DNA of 64,000 bases from contig JAIRPI010000011.1 of the NCBI GenBank assembly GCA_031257095.1, positions 124,001 to 188,000 of the forward strand, in the 5' to 3' direction. Made by a program: the position numbers and the translations under genes. Source of the stretch: Mycoplasmataceae bacterium. GTDB lineage: Bacteria; Bacillota_I; Bacilli_A; Mycoplasmatales; Mycoplasmoidaceae. The notes under the pieces are model-generated. The model did no database searches. It worked only from the letters and a program-made list of their open reading frames with translations, and was not told the origin of the DNA. Positions 19,714 to 30,766 of this stretch are shown piece after piece; position 1 is the stretch's first letter; every line of letters starts with the position of its first letter.

Positions 19714-21453
19714 TTATATAAACTTTTTTTCTACTTCTTCAATTATTTTATTAAGAGGAACACCTGGTTGGTTATTAGTAATTGTTCGAGCGGTAACAAG
19801 ATTACCAAATTTATAAATTTGGGCAACATTATTGTCTTTTAGTAGTTTATGATTGAACAAGTTAAAATCACTTGTTGATTTTTCATAATACGAATTGTAA
19901 ACGATTGAATCTTTTTGTACGGGATAATAGTCAATAACGGGTACCGGGACAATGGTTAACCCAGCGGTTGGGTGGTTAACCGTAACCATTTGCACACGGT
20001 GAACGGTGCGATGGCCATGTGCAGTTACAATAACGGTTTGGGTATTGTTTTTATTGTCTGCTTGACTAGTACACTTTAAAATATTTTGGGTAGCACATTG
20101 TGGATGGTTAAAGATTGTTGGGTCATAGGCACTATTAACCAGTCCTTCATTTTCATATGTTGAATAAGCATCATCGCTTGTTGGTTGTTTTCACTTTCCT
20201 TCATATTGTTGGTATAAAGGAACGGAAAGTAAAGGAGCAAACATTCAATAAGTTGTACTAATAAAATTAGTAATAATATCTTTGAATTGTTGCTCGATTA
20301 TTCTTATGTCAAATTCACTTTTAAGCATCGCTAACGAATAACTTAAATCATTACCGTTAAATTTTTCTGAATCAATTCTTGTTAGCAATTTATTCTTTGA
20401 CATTTTATAATCATTACGCACTTTAAATAAATTTACCATGTTTTCTTGTGCTAATGGTGAGAACAATGTTCTAAAACCAACTTCATCATTACGCTGACAA
20501 GGGAAATATTTATCGAACTCGGGATTGTCCATCGGTGCCATTTTTTCGTTTTTCGTAAAATATTTAATTGCTTGCTTATCGTTACGAAATTCTTTGAAGT
20601 TCGTAAAAATTAGCTCTGGCGCTGCGCCATTAAGATAAAACAAAGAAACCGTATCTCATCATCGCGGTGCTGGTAAAGTAACAGAAGCAGTAACAGTAAT
20701 AGGGATAGCCCGCGTCACACTTCTACCGTTTACTTGTTCGGTACGATAAATTGTTTTAACTACCGCCCCAGTGTAAACAAACGGGAACATTCCCGTGCGT
20801 TTGCAATGCAAAACGATGAAAGGATTGTTTTTAATTGATCCAGAAAAACATTTCAAGACACTAACATCCTTATCGTGTCATAAATATTTGCTTCACACTG
20901 ATTCATTTTTTTGCGATAAGAATGAATCAAAATTCAGTAGTGGATATAATTTCTGGAAAATATCAAATGTTATTTCGCTATTTATTAAATTGTAAACTGG
21001 TGAAAGTTTACTTTGTAATTCAATGAATTTTTTAGATCGCACACTGCGTTTTTGATCTAATATTGTTGTGTTAGCTTTTAATGATTTTCTTGGCAACCAA
21101 GACAAACCAAACAAACATGGCCCTAGAAGTAAGGGAATAATAAAATAATATGCATATGATTGGTGCGAATGCAAACCCAAAGCAAGCCCGATCACTCCCG
21201 CAACAAATCCAATAACTCCTAACACAATTAAGAAAATCATTAAAGTGCGTGCGTTCTTAGTTTTATTGTCTAATTTTTTTATTTGCTTGTCAAGATCATG
21301 TATCTCATCAACGCCAACAACACACGCATCATAATTAATCTTTGCTTTCTTGATAATGTTGTTTTGATAATATGTTTCTATTTCTTTTTCTAGTTGGGCA
21401 GATAATTTGTTGTTCCAATATTCAACGGGGTGAAGAACATCATTATCAAACAT
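19714..21453 (-). CDS. Membrane protein of unknown function (possibly DUF3137-like)
   Basis: A 579-residue protein starting in a TAATG overlap with the purD stop, preceded by a strong Shine-Dalgarno GGAGG. Residues 1-70 are helical and charged; two membrane helices follow (ARTLMIFLIVLGVIGFVAGV and YYFIIPLLLGPCLFGL, residues ~75-125); the remaining ~450 residues are soluble with mixed beta structure (FVYTGAVVKTIYRTEQ, RAIPITVTASVTLP). Four standard-code pieces join through TGA-encoded Trp. The layout reminds me of the DUF3137 membrane proteins of mollicutes, but I cannot verify it. Co-transcription with purD is likely. Confidence 0.7.
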
Positions 21454-22700
21454 TATCTACCTCCAATATCTTGACGATATTGCATATCTTTAAAACTAAC
21501 ATTTTTAATATTGTCATAGGCATCTTTTTTTGCTAGCATTATGGTCTTACCAATACCAACAACCGATAGGACTCTCCCACCAGCGGTTACAATCCCTTTC
21601 TTAGATTTCTTTGCCCCGGCAAAGAAAATTAATGGTTTTTTGGTAATTTTAATTGGGTAACCAATAATTGGTTTTTCTGGGTATCCCTTGCTAGCTAGCA
21701 CGACATTGACCACACACTTTTTTTCTCAAATCATCTTGTACGATGATAGTTTTTGGTTAATAGTTGCAAGCATCATGTCTGTCAAACTAAATTTCATTAG
21801 TGGAACTAATGATTGGCATTCAGGATCACCCATTCTCACATTGTATTCAAGGTTTTTTACACCATTTTTGGTAATCATAATCCCGAAAAATATAAAACCA
21901 TGAAAATCTAATTTCTTATCTTTAATACCGCTTAAGGTTGGTTTTAAGATGTTATGAGTAAAGTCGTCTCATACCTTGTTATCAACATACGGGTTGGGAC
22001 AAACCACTCCCATGCCACCAGTGTTTGGACCACAATTGTCTGCTAACAATGTTTTATGGTCTTTGGCTGAAATAAATGAAACAATTGTTTTTGTATCACA
22101 CACACATATGATTGAAGCTTCTACCCCTTCAAGAAACTCTTCAATCACAATGTGTTTACCGGCATTATTAAAACTATTATCAATCATTAATAGCTTAATT
22201 GCTTTAATAGAGTCATCGCGATTATTACAAATAATTACACCCTTGCCGTTCGCAAGCCCGTCAGCTTTAATGACAATGGGATGAGTACAAGTCTTAACAT
22301 ATTTCATTGCTTGCGTTACGGATGTAAATGTTTGGTAATTCGCTGTCGCAACCCGATATTTTTTCATAAAGTTTTTTGCAAAAATTTTACTACTTTCCAA
22401 CTTAGCTGCAGCACTATTTGGCCCAAAAATCTTTAAGTTGTTTTTCTTAAATAGATCGACAATGCCACAAGCTAACGGACCTTCTGGCCCAACAACGGTT
22501 AGATCTATTTGGTGTTTGAGCGCAAAAGATAGCAATTCGTGATTAGTTGTTAAACAAACATTCTCACATTTTTTAAGCATTGCTGTGCCAACATTGCCAG
22601 GAGCAACATAAATTTTACTAACTTTCTTATCTTGTGATAGTTTTCAAGCTAGGGCGTGTTCACGCCCGCCACTACCGATTAGTAAAATTACCATATTCAT
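21453..22700 (-). CDS. purD: Phosphoribosylamine-glycine ligase (GAR synthetase, PurD)
   Basis: A 415-residue ATP-grasp enzyme. Recognised from the start VILLIGSGGREHALAW (Trp by TGA), VGPEGPLACGIVD, FGPNSAAAKLESSK, the ATP-grasp core PIVIKADGLANGKGVI, EEFLEGVEASII, NCGPNTGGMG and EYNVRMGDPE. PurD makes glycinamide ribonucleotide in de novo purine synthesis, a pathway mollicutes usually lack; no other pur gene is in the window. ATG at 22700 or 22694 could start the protein; the first follows a TATAA-like box by about 6 bases. Its stop overlaps the next gene's ATG. Confidence 0.92.
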
Positions 22701-22719
22701 ATTATTTTATAATATATTT

Positions 22720-23157
22720 GTGCGAGCGTTAGGGTTAGATTTAGGTGAGAAGTCATTGGGCATAGCCATTACCGACTCGGCTAAACAAATAGTTAATCCT
22801 TTAGAGAATTTTAGGCACGATGGTAAAAATATCATGGTTTGTATTCACCGTGTACAAAAAATCATGAAAGACTATGGCGATGTTGATTTAATTATTCTTG
22901 GTGATCCTTACTATAACAAACCATTAGCCAAAAGAGCGGACAAATTTGTTGTCTTTTTTAACTTGCTAAAACAAAATCTTGATAAAAATTTAAAAATCGT
23001 GTTGTTTGACGAACACCGCACGACAAAAAACTCGATATCAATGTTAAAAGATCTAGGATTAAAAGGAAGTCAGATTAAAAAAATTATTGATAAAGTAAGT
23101 GCAACAGAAATATTAAGTAATTATTTAAGTTTTATCAAACCTAATCCCAACGGTTAA
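22720..23157 (+). CDS. ruvX: RuvX/YqgF pre-16S rRNA nuclease (Holliday-junction resolvase-like)
   Basis: A 145-residue RNase H-fold protein. Motifs: ALGLDLGEKSLGIAITD at the N-terminus, LILGDPYY in the middle, and LFDEHRTTKNS plus KVSATEILSNYL at the C-terminus, carrying the acidic catalytic residues. The start codon is GTG at 22720, exactly 6 bases after TATAAT (22708-22713), with no Shine-Dalgarno, so it is probably a leaderless GTG start. It is divergent from purD and its 3' end overlaps the convergent ECF gene by 17 bases. Confidence 0.92.
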   Translation: MRALGLDLGEKSLGIAITDSAKQIVNPLENFRHDGKNIMVCIHRVQKIMKDYGDVDLIILGDPYYNKPLAKRADKFVVFFNLLKQNLDKNLKIVLFDEHRTTKNSISMLKDLGLKGSQIKKIIDKVSATEILSNYLSFIKPNPNG

Positions 23158-24031
23158 ATATTCCGTTTTTAGCATTATCAATAATTGGGTCAACAACGAA
23201 CACTATGCCTAATGATAATAAAATAATGATAGGTGTTTTGATACAATCAATAATAACCCGTGGAATAAAATAGTACATAAAACCAATATTTACCCAATTG
23301 CTCGGTGTATATCCATTGATGTAAGCTAAATATTTAGCAGTTATCCAAGGGCCAAGGGCGAGCGAAAACAAAACAATAACAAACAAAGCAAGAAAGGTTA
23401 CATATGTAAATAATAATATCGAGTTTTCTTTATTTTTTCAATTAACACCCATATACCAAAAAGTAAAAACTTCCATGACTAAATAAAACAAACACAACAA
23501 GCCACAACATACTCAACGATATGCTTGATATTGTGAATTTCAATATTGATCATCGCTTTGATTTTTTGGTGTTCATAACACCAACCCCACAAAACAAAAA
23601 ATCACAAAGCAAGTAAACATTATTTGCTGAATAACAATGTCGATAACAATATTTCTAGTTGTTTGTTTACGTAAACGGTATGCCGAACCAACGATACCAG
23701 CAATCATGCCAATGAGTGGTTCTTGCAAAGCATACATCCAAAACCACACCCCCGTTGGATGTATAAAATAACAAAGCGTATCGCTAATAAAACCTAAGAC
23801 TAACCCATATACCGGGCCAAAGTATCAACCCATCATTAGCACAATAACCACCCCAAAGGAAATATTGACAACAAAGCCCGGGATGGGAATACTAATTAAT
23901 TCAAAAACAATCTTTAATGCGATCATTAAAGCAATAATTAACATTGTTTTTAAAGAAGTTATTACTTTTATTGGCGCTAATGGGAAAAAGAATTTCTTTA
24001 CTTTACTATTAGCAAGTTGTGAATTATCCAT
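23141..24031 (-). CDS. ECF transporter substrate-binding (S) component, folate-type
   Basis: A 296-residue membrane protein with 6-8 hydrophobic segments. The first half shows features of ECF S-components: IPIPGFVVNISFGVVIVLMM, WYFGPVYGLVLGFISD, PTGVWFWMYALQEPLIGMI. These resemble the folate (FolT-like) group annotated in mollicutes. The second half (~140 residues) is extra hydrophobic sequence. The shared EcfA/EcfT energising module is not in the window. Its ATG lies within the stop region of the upstream gene (8-base overlap), so the holA - membrane protein - S-component set is one operon. The vitamin specificity is tentative. Confidence 0.75.
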
Positions 24032-25103
24032 TAGCTGGCGGAATACTTGCCGTTGCTGTAGCTGATAACTGTTGAATAATTGAGTTCATGCGATCGGTAT
24101 CAACCTTTGGTTTGCAAGCAGCACAAATACCAGCGGCTATAATAACTAATGCCGCAAAAACAATTAAAAGGATATACCCAATATATCACATTCCCGCCCA
24201 TCAATATTTAAATACTTCACTTGTGGCAACGCTTAAAATCTTCGCATCAACTTGTATGCCGCCAAAAATAAAGATAAAAATAATATAAGCAACAATAAAG
24301 ATGTAAGTAGTTCATCGGAATGAGTAAACTTTATTTTCGTTTACTTTTTTTGATTTAATGCTTACCAGCATTGATAGATGCTGGTAAGCATAGATGATAC
24401 ACATAACGAATAAAATTGTATAAGGGACACCATCAATTTTTATTGAACTATCAACTGGTTGATGATTTGCATTTAATCAATTACCAATCACCCCTGTTTG
24501 CAAAGCAAAAATACCAATAGATACAAAAGCGCATGCTAACGATAGAAACAACAAAATAAAAGCTAGTACTCACTTTAAAATTAAAACAAGCTTAGGTTTA
24601 GATTTAAACATGTAAACCTCACCTGACATAATTTTTTGTTGTAATTGCATATTAGCTTGCATTAACCCCATTTGCTGACGCATTTCGCCCATGGTTGGCA
24701 TAGTCATGCCCCCAAAGGCCGTTGCTGTTTCAGCGACAGGTTTAGCATCACTTACTTCTTTTTGCTCTATTTTAGCATCTTTACCAAGCAAGAGAGCATT
24801 TAAATCAATTTTATAAACATTCATTGTATAAATATCAAAATAATTTATTTTATCAATTAACGTTGTAGTCTCTTGTTTCGTCTTTGACTTAACAAAAACA
24901 AAAGTGTTGGTAGTAACTTTATTGTATTGCTTGATTAAATCACTAGCTTTTTCGTTTTTAAGCGAACTAAGAATAGCTAATTCTTCTTCTATTAGCTTTT
25001 GGTATTTTTTATCTTTCAGCGGATTAACAAAAATTGTATTAGTAAACACCGCTTCGAGTTTGCTAACTAATTTTTGTTGAATATCCTTAATATCGTTAGC
25101 CAT
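24024..25103 (-). CDS. Hypothetical membrane protein with N-terminal helical domain
   Basis: A 359-residue protein. Residues 1-120 are soluble, charged and helical; residues 125-165 form a Met/Gln-rich linker (MGEMRQQMGLMQANMQLQQ). The C-terminal 180 residues contain four or five membrane helices (WVLAFILLFLSLACAF, PYTILFVMCIIYAY, TYIFIVAYIIFIFIFGG, YILLIVFAALVIIAAG), ending with a short Pro-rich tail. TGA-encoded Trp are clustered in the helices. It overlaps holA by 8 bases and the ECF gene by 8 bases. I do not recognise the family. Confidence 0.7.
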
Positions 25104-25989
25104 TTGTTAATAATAGTAATTTTAGCGAAAAATATAGATTTACTAAATTTATTTTTGCGTCAATTTCAATTTCGTGAAACTTATCTAGTAAACGATCAAT
25201 TTGTGTGAGTGTACATTTATTTGCCAATGCTTTTGCATTAATAAAGCGGAAATGGTTAAATTCAATCGCATTTTCAATAGCATAATCATTCATACGATTG
25301 ATAACACCCATTTTTATTAGTTTTACATAAAACAATTGTTTACTAATAATGTCAACAATTTCCATTGGAATGTAATCACCAGTGTCGATTAATTGTTCAT
25401 AGATTAGTAACGCTTTTTTTGCATCTTGTTCACTTAATGCTGTAAGGATATCAAAGATAATTTGTGTTTTATTGATATCACTTATACATAACAAATCAGC
25501 ATTATTAATAGTGTTATTTTGAATTATTGTTTTTAGTTTAAATAAAGCAAAATAAACAACAAAAGGGTTGGTGGGTAATAATGAAATTAAACTACCATAT
25601 ATTTGATTGTCAATTATTATTGAATTTTCTTTTATTCAACTGTCAAACAAAACTTTCTTATCGCGTTCAGTTCATTTTTTTATTATTTTTATGTTCTGTT
25701 TATTTATTTTAGATTTACCTATATCCTTTTTTGTATTACAAAAACAATAAATATTATTTGGCGATTGCTCAAGCATATCAATTGTTTCCATTGATGCTGA
25801 AAGAATAAAGTCAGCATCGTTAATGATGTAGTCATCTTGCTCACCAAAAAGCGAAGCACTTGACAGTTGATTAATAAACCAAGGTGTAATCTTGTGATTA
25901 ACCGTAATTGCTTTAGGTATTTTTTTCTGCAACAAAAATGATTGGAAATCTAAAGCAATTTGGTCGTCACTAATGTATAGAAAAAGCAC
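25096..25989 (-). CDS. holA: DNA polymerase III delta subunit (HolA-like)
   Basis: A 297-residue protein with the pattern of mollicute clamp-loader delta subunits: an N-terminal Rossmann-like part (DDQIALDFQSFL, then SSASLFGEQDDYII resembling the family SLFxxxxLVxI motif), a middle region, and a helical C-terminal collar domain (TALSEQDAKKALLIYEQLID, LANKCTLTQIDRLLDKFHEIEIDAK). It loads the sliding clamp. The start codon is GTG at 25989, 6 bases from a TATAAT box (26001-25996). It heads an operon with a membrane protein and an ECF S-component. Confidence 0.82.
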
Positions 25990-26119
25990 GATAAAATTAT
26001 ATGATTAATTTAATAATTAGTAATATCTCAATAGTTAATTCGAGCACCTTACTTGCATTTTCGTATATATTGATACTACGTTTCTTCTTTTTTTGTAGCT
26101 TTTTAATCCTATATAAAAT

Positions 26120-26383
26120 CTATCTCAAATTATTACGTTTAAGAATGTCGTTGATGGTAACAATATCAGTCTTAATACCAACAATTTCAGATTCAACTTT
26201 TTCTAAGCGGGTTTTAATATTTGCAATGTCAGATTCAGTTTTCGTAACAAATGGTTTAAACTGTTTCTCAACGAATTCACTAAATCATTTCGGTGCTTTC
26301 ACATCGTTAATTATAGCATACTCGAAAATAACGCCTACTAGTTTTTCGTACGTTGCTTTAGTTATTTTATATTGTCTAGCCAT
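26120..26383 (-). CDS. Small paralogous family protein (subfamily A, minus-strand copy)
   Basis: An 87-residue member of the seven-member family. N-terminal module ITKATYEKLVGVIFEYAI followed by VKAPKWFSEFVEK (Trp from TGA), a coiled-coil middle of SDIANIKTRLEKVESEI type, and the tail DILKRNNLR. The tail and middle are near-identical to those of the gene at 54708, while the N-terminus matches 54384, suggesting recombination among copies. The 54-bp region upstream is also shared with those genes. AAGGAG lies 8 bases before the ATG. Function unknown. Confidence 0.75.
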
Positions 26384-26412
26384 TTGTCTGGCTCCTTCAT
26401 TTTACTATTATT

Positions 26413-26453
26413 CTCATATATAGTATTACAAGAATTTCACCTATTTTTCTCAA
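26413..26453 (-). promoter_or_regulatory. Conserved upstream element of the family (CTTGTAATACTATAT type)
   Basis: Read on the minus strand: TTTGAGAAAAATAGGTGAAA, then TTCTTGTAATACTATATATG, about 30 bases before the gene start. The same element precedes 53911, 54384, 54708 and, with changes, comEC. TTGAGA could serve as a -35, but the TATA-like part is at an unusual distance, so a special sigma factor or activator is possible. Confidence 0.65.
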
Positions 26454-26556
26454 ATTATTTTTAAAAATACTTAAATTTTGCTGTGTAATAATTTCATAAT
26501 AGTTAAAATTGTTTTACAAAAATCTTATTGGAAAAAGGATTAAATTTTAGGAAAAT

Positions 26557-26586
26557 GAAAATGTCCTTGTCAAGGACTTTTCTTTT
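26557..26586. terminator. Intrinsic terminator between surface protein and small-family gene
   Basis: GTCCT/AGGAC stem (26563-26567, 26573-26577) within the near-palindrome AAAATGTCCTTGTCAAGGAC. T-runs follow on both strands, so it can end the minus-strand LRR gene, whose stop is at 26607. Confidence 0.7.
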
Positions 26587-26606
26587 TTACAACGTAGTGC
26601 GTTAAT

Positions 26607-29537
26607 TTAATAATAAGTAACATCTCAACCAGCGGGTTTATTCCCATCAATGTTGGTATTGGCCGCTCTTTGAACAGTACCAGAAGCAAAACAACCATCT
26701 GCTAAAGTCCACCAATGAAAAGTTAAAGAGGAAGAAACGTTTGGTAATTTAATACTATTAAGGTTTGGGTTGTCATTACATGTCAATGAGGTAAGAGCGG
26801 AGTTGGTTGAAGCGTCAAGAGATGTAAGTAGGTTATGCTCACAATTTAAAAAGTTAAGATTATTTTTACCTGAAATATCAAGCAATGACAATTGGTTGGA
26901 TTGACACTTCAGATCCATGAGCGATGCACTACTTGAAACATTAAGCAATGTGAGCAAGTTTTGATGGCAATCCAAGTGGAGAAGATTAGGGTTGTTGGAA
27001 ATGGTGAGAGATGTAAGTTGGTTTTCATAACAAATCAAGCCTGTAAGTGATGGACAGTTTGAAACATCTAAAGATTCTAAATGACATTGGTAGCATTCTA
27101 TGTGAACAAGTGACGTGTTGGTTGAAACATCAAGTGATGATAGTGCGTGATCTCACATACATCATAATTGGTGTAAATTTGTACACCCTGAAACATTAAG
27201 GGTTACCAATTGGAAGTTAGCCCCGCAATTCAAAACTTCAAGATTAGTGTTACCAGAAACATTCAAAGATGTAAGTTGGTTGGCAATACATCTGAAATCT
27301 TTAAGATTGATATTGCTTGATACATTCAGTGATGGGATTTGGTTTTTGTTACAATTCAAAGTTGTAAGCGCGGAACAGTTTGAAACATCAAGCGAAGTAA
27401 TCTGGTTGATTTCGCAATCAAGGGTAGTGAGCGTTGTATTAGTTGATACAACAAGAGATGGGAGTTGATTGTCATGACAATCTAAAGTTGTAAGCGATGA
27501 GCAGCCTGAAACATTAAGGGAAGAAAGTCGGTTGTCGTTGCAATATAAAGAAACGAGCGTGGGGCAGTTTGAAACATCAAGACACGCAAGTTGTGAGTTG
27601 CTACAATCCAACTCACTTAACTTATTGCATTGAGACACATCTAACGATGCAAAGTTGTTTCTACTAGCATGAATGTAAGTTAAATTAGTATTTTGTGTTA
27701 AGTCTAATGTTGTTAGTTGATTGACACTACATTCCAAAAGTGATAAGTTAGCGCATTGTGAAACACCTAAATCTGATAGCTGGTTATTAGAACAGTATAT
27801 TTTAGTAATATTGGCGTTAGCGCCAAAATACAAAGCAACAAAATTGCTGTTGTTATAATGTATTTCCGACATTGCATTCGTAATTCTTACCGACGATATC
27901 GTCCCATTAACATCTATTCTTGTAATGGTGTTAGCGGGTGCAATAATTTTAGTTTGGCAGACAAAAGGAATCACATTAGAATTGATGTTGTTACTTTCAT
28001 CAAAAATTGAAACATTATATGAGGTATTAACCGCTAAATTACCTGGCGGGGTAATTTTAATCATTGATTGTCCAGGGAAAGTAGTGATTGACCAATCTGA
28101 TGATTCAGTCCCATTAACTTTTACTTTTAATGTACTACCAAGCAAAAAGTTAGATGCACTTAATGTGCCATAGAATGATTTTTTAGAGCCGGGGGTTGTG
28201 GTCGTATCGCCTGTAGTGAAAAATAAATTTTTTTCCCACGGGTTTTGAATGGTAATTGCGATGGAAGTAGTAGCGGTGTCAGTGCCATCGGTTGCTTCTA
28301 AATATACATTGTATACATTAGCAGTTAATGTTAACAATTTTCTTGAAAGTGTTAAAGGGTTAGATAATGGCGTACTACTACCTCCATCCAAGTCTCATAT
28401 TGTATTGCTATTAGCAATTGTACTTAGACTAATACTTGTTGGCGTAAAATTAGTCGCGGTTCAATTAAGAGAGATATCACCAGCTTCACCATAAGTTAAA
28501 CTAGTTTGTGAGGCTGATATGCTAAAAGTAGGGTCACCATCATTAGCCGAGATAGTAATAGTAACAGAAGCATTTTCCACGATACTACCATTAATAGCTT
28601 TTAATCAGACAACATATACATCTGCTGGTAAATTAACACTTTTTCTAGAAAGTGTTAAAGGGTTAGACAATGGTATACTGTCACCCCCGGCCAAGTCTCA
28701 CAATTGATCACTACCATTTTTAGTGTCTAAACTAATTCTAGTTGGAGTGAAATTAGCGGATGTTCACACAAGAGTTATGTCTCCTGCTACACCAATAGTT
28801 AAATTTGGATTTGAAGAATTTACACTAAAAGATGGAATGATAGGGTTAGAGATAGTAACGGCAATAGAAGTTTCTTCTATAACATTGCCATCTGTTGCAT
28901 CAATATATACGTTGTATATGTTAGCTGGTAGATTAATATCTTTCCTTGAAAGTGTTAAAGGGTTAGATAAAGGAATAGTGTTTCCACCATTCAATTCTCA
29001 CAATCTATTACAATCATCTTTAGTGCTTAAACTAATTCTAATCGGTGTGAAATTGGCAGAAGTTCACTTGATAAGCACCCCCCCCAAAACTCCCACTGTT
29101 AGATTTGGGTTTGGGGAACTAATATTGAACGTAGACGGGATTAAATCAACGTTTATTGAATTTTTCGTTATCCCATCATCACCCGAAATAGTGACGGTGA
29201 CCTTCTCATCCAGATCATCGTAAGTTGTTAAAGTATCATTTGAAAAGTTTCAATTGGTAAACTCTCCTTTGCCCGAAGCAGTTAATGTAACCGGTTTTTT
29301 CGTAGATGAAGAAGCATGAAAAGTTTGCTGACCACCTGAACTAATGGTTGGTGAATAATCACCAAAAGATATTGAGTCTTTTAATGTGGTAGTCGTATTG
29401 TGTTTGCCAACAAGAACATATGTAAGTCCGGCTGTTGCACCAATTGCAATAGCTCCGCTACAGATGCTTAAAAATATTTTCAAACCAATTTTTAATTTTT
29501 TAGGACAATCTTGTTGCTTTGTCTCATTTTGCTTCAT
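26607..29537 (-). CDS. Large surface protein with Ig-like repeats and leucine-rich repeats
   Basis: A 976-residue putative adhesin. Residues ~17-45 are one hydrophobic segment after a Lys-rich start (PKKLKIGLKIFLS); there is no good lipobox, so it is probably an uncleaved membrane anchor. Three beta-rich repeats of ~100 residues follow (residues ~130-430), each with a WTSANFTPTRISL-like strand and SNPLTLSRK. A linker comes next, then about 17 leucine-rich repeats of 21 residues with consensus LTSLDVSxNTxLTxLxCxxNQ (residues ~555-930). The C-terminal ~40 residues cap the repeats. Such internalin-like LRR proteins bind host surfaces. All pieces lie in one frame joined by TGA-encoded Trp, which occurs once per Ig-like repeat. 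Confidence 0.88.
26730..27870 (-). repeat. Leucine-rich repeat block (63-bp units)
   Basis: About 17 tandem units of ~63 bp encode 21-residue LRRs with an invariant Cys position (L.C..N). Units are diverged at DNA level, so this is an old expansion with scope for in-frame recombination. Confidence 0.8.
28230..29150 (-). repeat. Three ~300-bp repeats encoding Ig-like domains
   Basis: Blocks near 28439, 28741 and 29041 share the local DNA pattern GGNGTGAAATTAGC...GTTCA, and AGTGTTAAAGGGTTAGA recurs at ~28350, 28650 and 28950. The period is ~300 bp (100 codons). Confidence 0.75.
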
Positions 29538-29599
29538 GATTATATTATGAAAAATAAACTCTTTAATATAAAATCTATGACAATATTTACTTATTAAAA

Positions 29600-30766
29600 C
29601 TAATTTTTTAAAACCTTATTTGCGGTGTTAATAGAATTTTTTTCTAAACGTTTATTAATGGATTTAATTATTTCTTCAATTTCATTAACATCCTTTTTTT
29701 CTTCTTTCGTTTGATGGAAAAGATCGACTTGTGATTGTTTATCCACAAGACTAGACAATGAAACACCCACTAATCGGATAATGGTGTTGCTATAATTCTT
29801 TTGATACAAATCGTACACGATATTACTAATAATTTCTAGATTGTCAGTTGGGGGGATTGTTTTTGATTTAGTTTTTGCAACACCTTTATCAGTTTTGATT
29901 TTAACATTAATACATTTTGTGAAGAATTTATGCTTAATCATCCGTGCATACACTTCTTCTAGGAGTGAACCAATCATTCTTTCAACTTCTTCACTATCAT
30001 CAACATTATCGTTGAAAGTGTGTTCAGCACCTATTGATTTTGGGGCAGTTTCATCACAAAACACATCATCTGCCCCTTCTCCATTTGCGTGTAAATAATG
30101 CGCGTACCAATTCTTATCTAATAGTTGGGTTAATATTGATTGATTATGCTCATTCGCAAAATCGCCAATCGTTTTGATTCCATTAGCAATTAGCATCTTA
30201 CTTGTTTTATCACCAATAAACAACATGTTACCAACCGGTTGTGGCCAAATCATTTTTGGAATATCTTCTTGCCAAATGGCAGTTATTCCTCCTGGTTTTT
30301 TATAGTCACTTGCCATTTTTGATAAGAAACGATTATACGATACACCAACACTACATGATAAACCAAGTTCTTTCTTAATACGTGCCTGAATATTCCTTCC
30401 AACCTTAATCGCTTGCTCTTTGCTTTTAGCAAGACTACTAATATCAACATAACACTCATCAATTGAACAAACTTCGACAATATTAGTAAAATGCTTTTTT
30501 ATTAAACTAACAAACAAGCGATTAAACCGCTCGTATTGATTAAAATGAGGAGGGCACACATAAATTGACGGGCAAAGCTTTAACGCCTTAAATAACGGCA
30601 TTGCAGCGCGAATACCAAACGATCTAGCTTGATAGTTAGCACAGCAAATGATTGATTTACTAGCTAATAAAGAAACAACCATCGGTTTATTGACATAACG
30701 TTTATTTAAGCGTTCTTCAACCGCAGCAAAAAAGCAATCCATATCAATGTGTAAGAGATATTTCAT
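29600..30766 (-). CDS. dinB: DNA polymerase IV (Y-family translesion polymerase)
   Basis: A 388-residue Y-family polymerase for lesion bypass. Catalytic motifs: LLHIDMDCFFAAVEER (first Asp pair, steric-gate Phe), the YQARSFGIRAAMPL palm motif, SIDECYVDIS (catalytic Asp-Glu), and the finger/thumb region SCSVGVSYNRFLSKMASDYKKP. C-terminal little-finger domain is present. No beta-clamp motif is clear, though QVDLF near the end is a fair candidate. The ATG shares one base with the tlyA stop, indicating co-transcription. Confidence 0.95.
   Translation of the reverse strand: MKYLLHIDMDCFFAAVEERLNKRYVNKPMVVSLLASKSIICCANYQARSFGIRAAMPLFKALKLCPSIYVCPPHFNQYERFNRLFVSLIKKHFTNIVEVCSIDECYVDISSLAKSKEQAIKVGRNIQARIKKELGLSCSVGVSYNRFLSKMASDYKKPGGITAIWQEDIPKMIWPQPVGNMLFIGDKTSKMLIANGIKTIGDFANEHNQSILTQLLDKNWYAHYLHANGEGADDVFCDETAPKSIGAEHTFNDNVDDSEEVERMIGSLLEEVYARMIKHKFFTKCINVKIKTDKGVAKTKSKTIPPTDNLEIISNIVYDLYQKNYSNTIIRLVGVSLSSLVDKQSQVDLFHQTKEEKKDVNEIEEIIKSINKRLEKNSINTANKVLKN

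Noticed and set aside
26001..26423. 140-codon plus-strand ORF
   Set aside because: It is antisense to the small-family gene 26120-26383, whose paralogues on the other strand establish the coding direction; the same antisense shadows recur at 53871 and 54344.
26700..29150. Regularly spaced repeats considered as a CRISPR array
   Set aside because: Repeats of 63 and ~300 bp are in frame and encode LRR and Ig-like units; there are no conserved short repeats with unique spacers, and no cas genes in the window.
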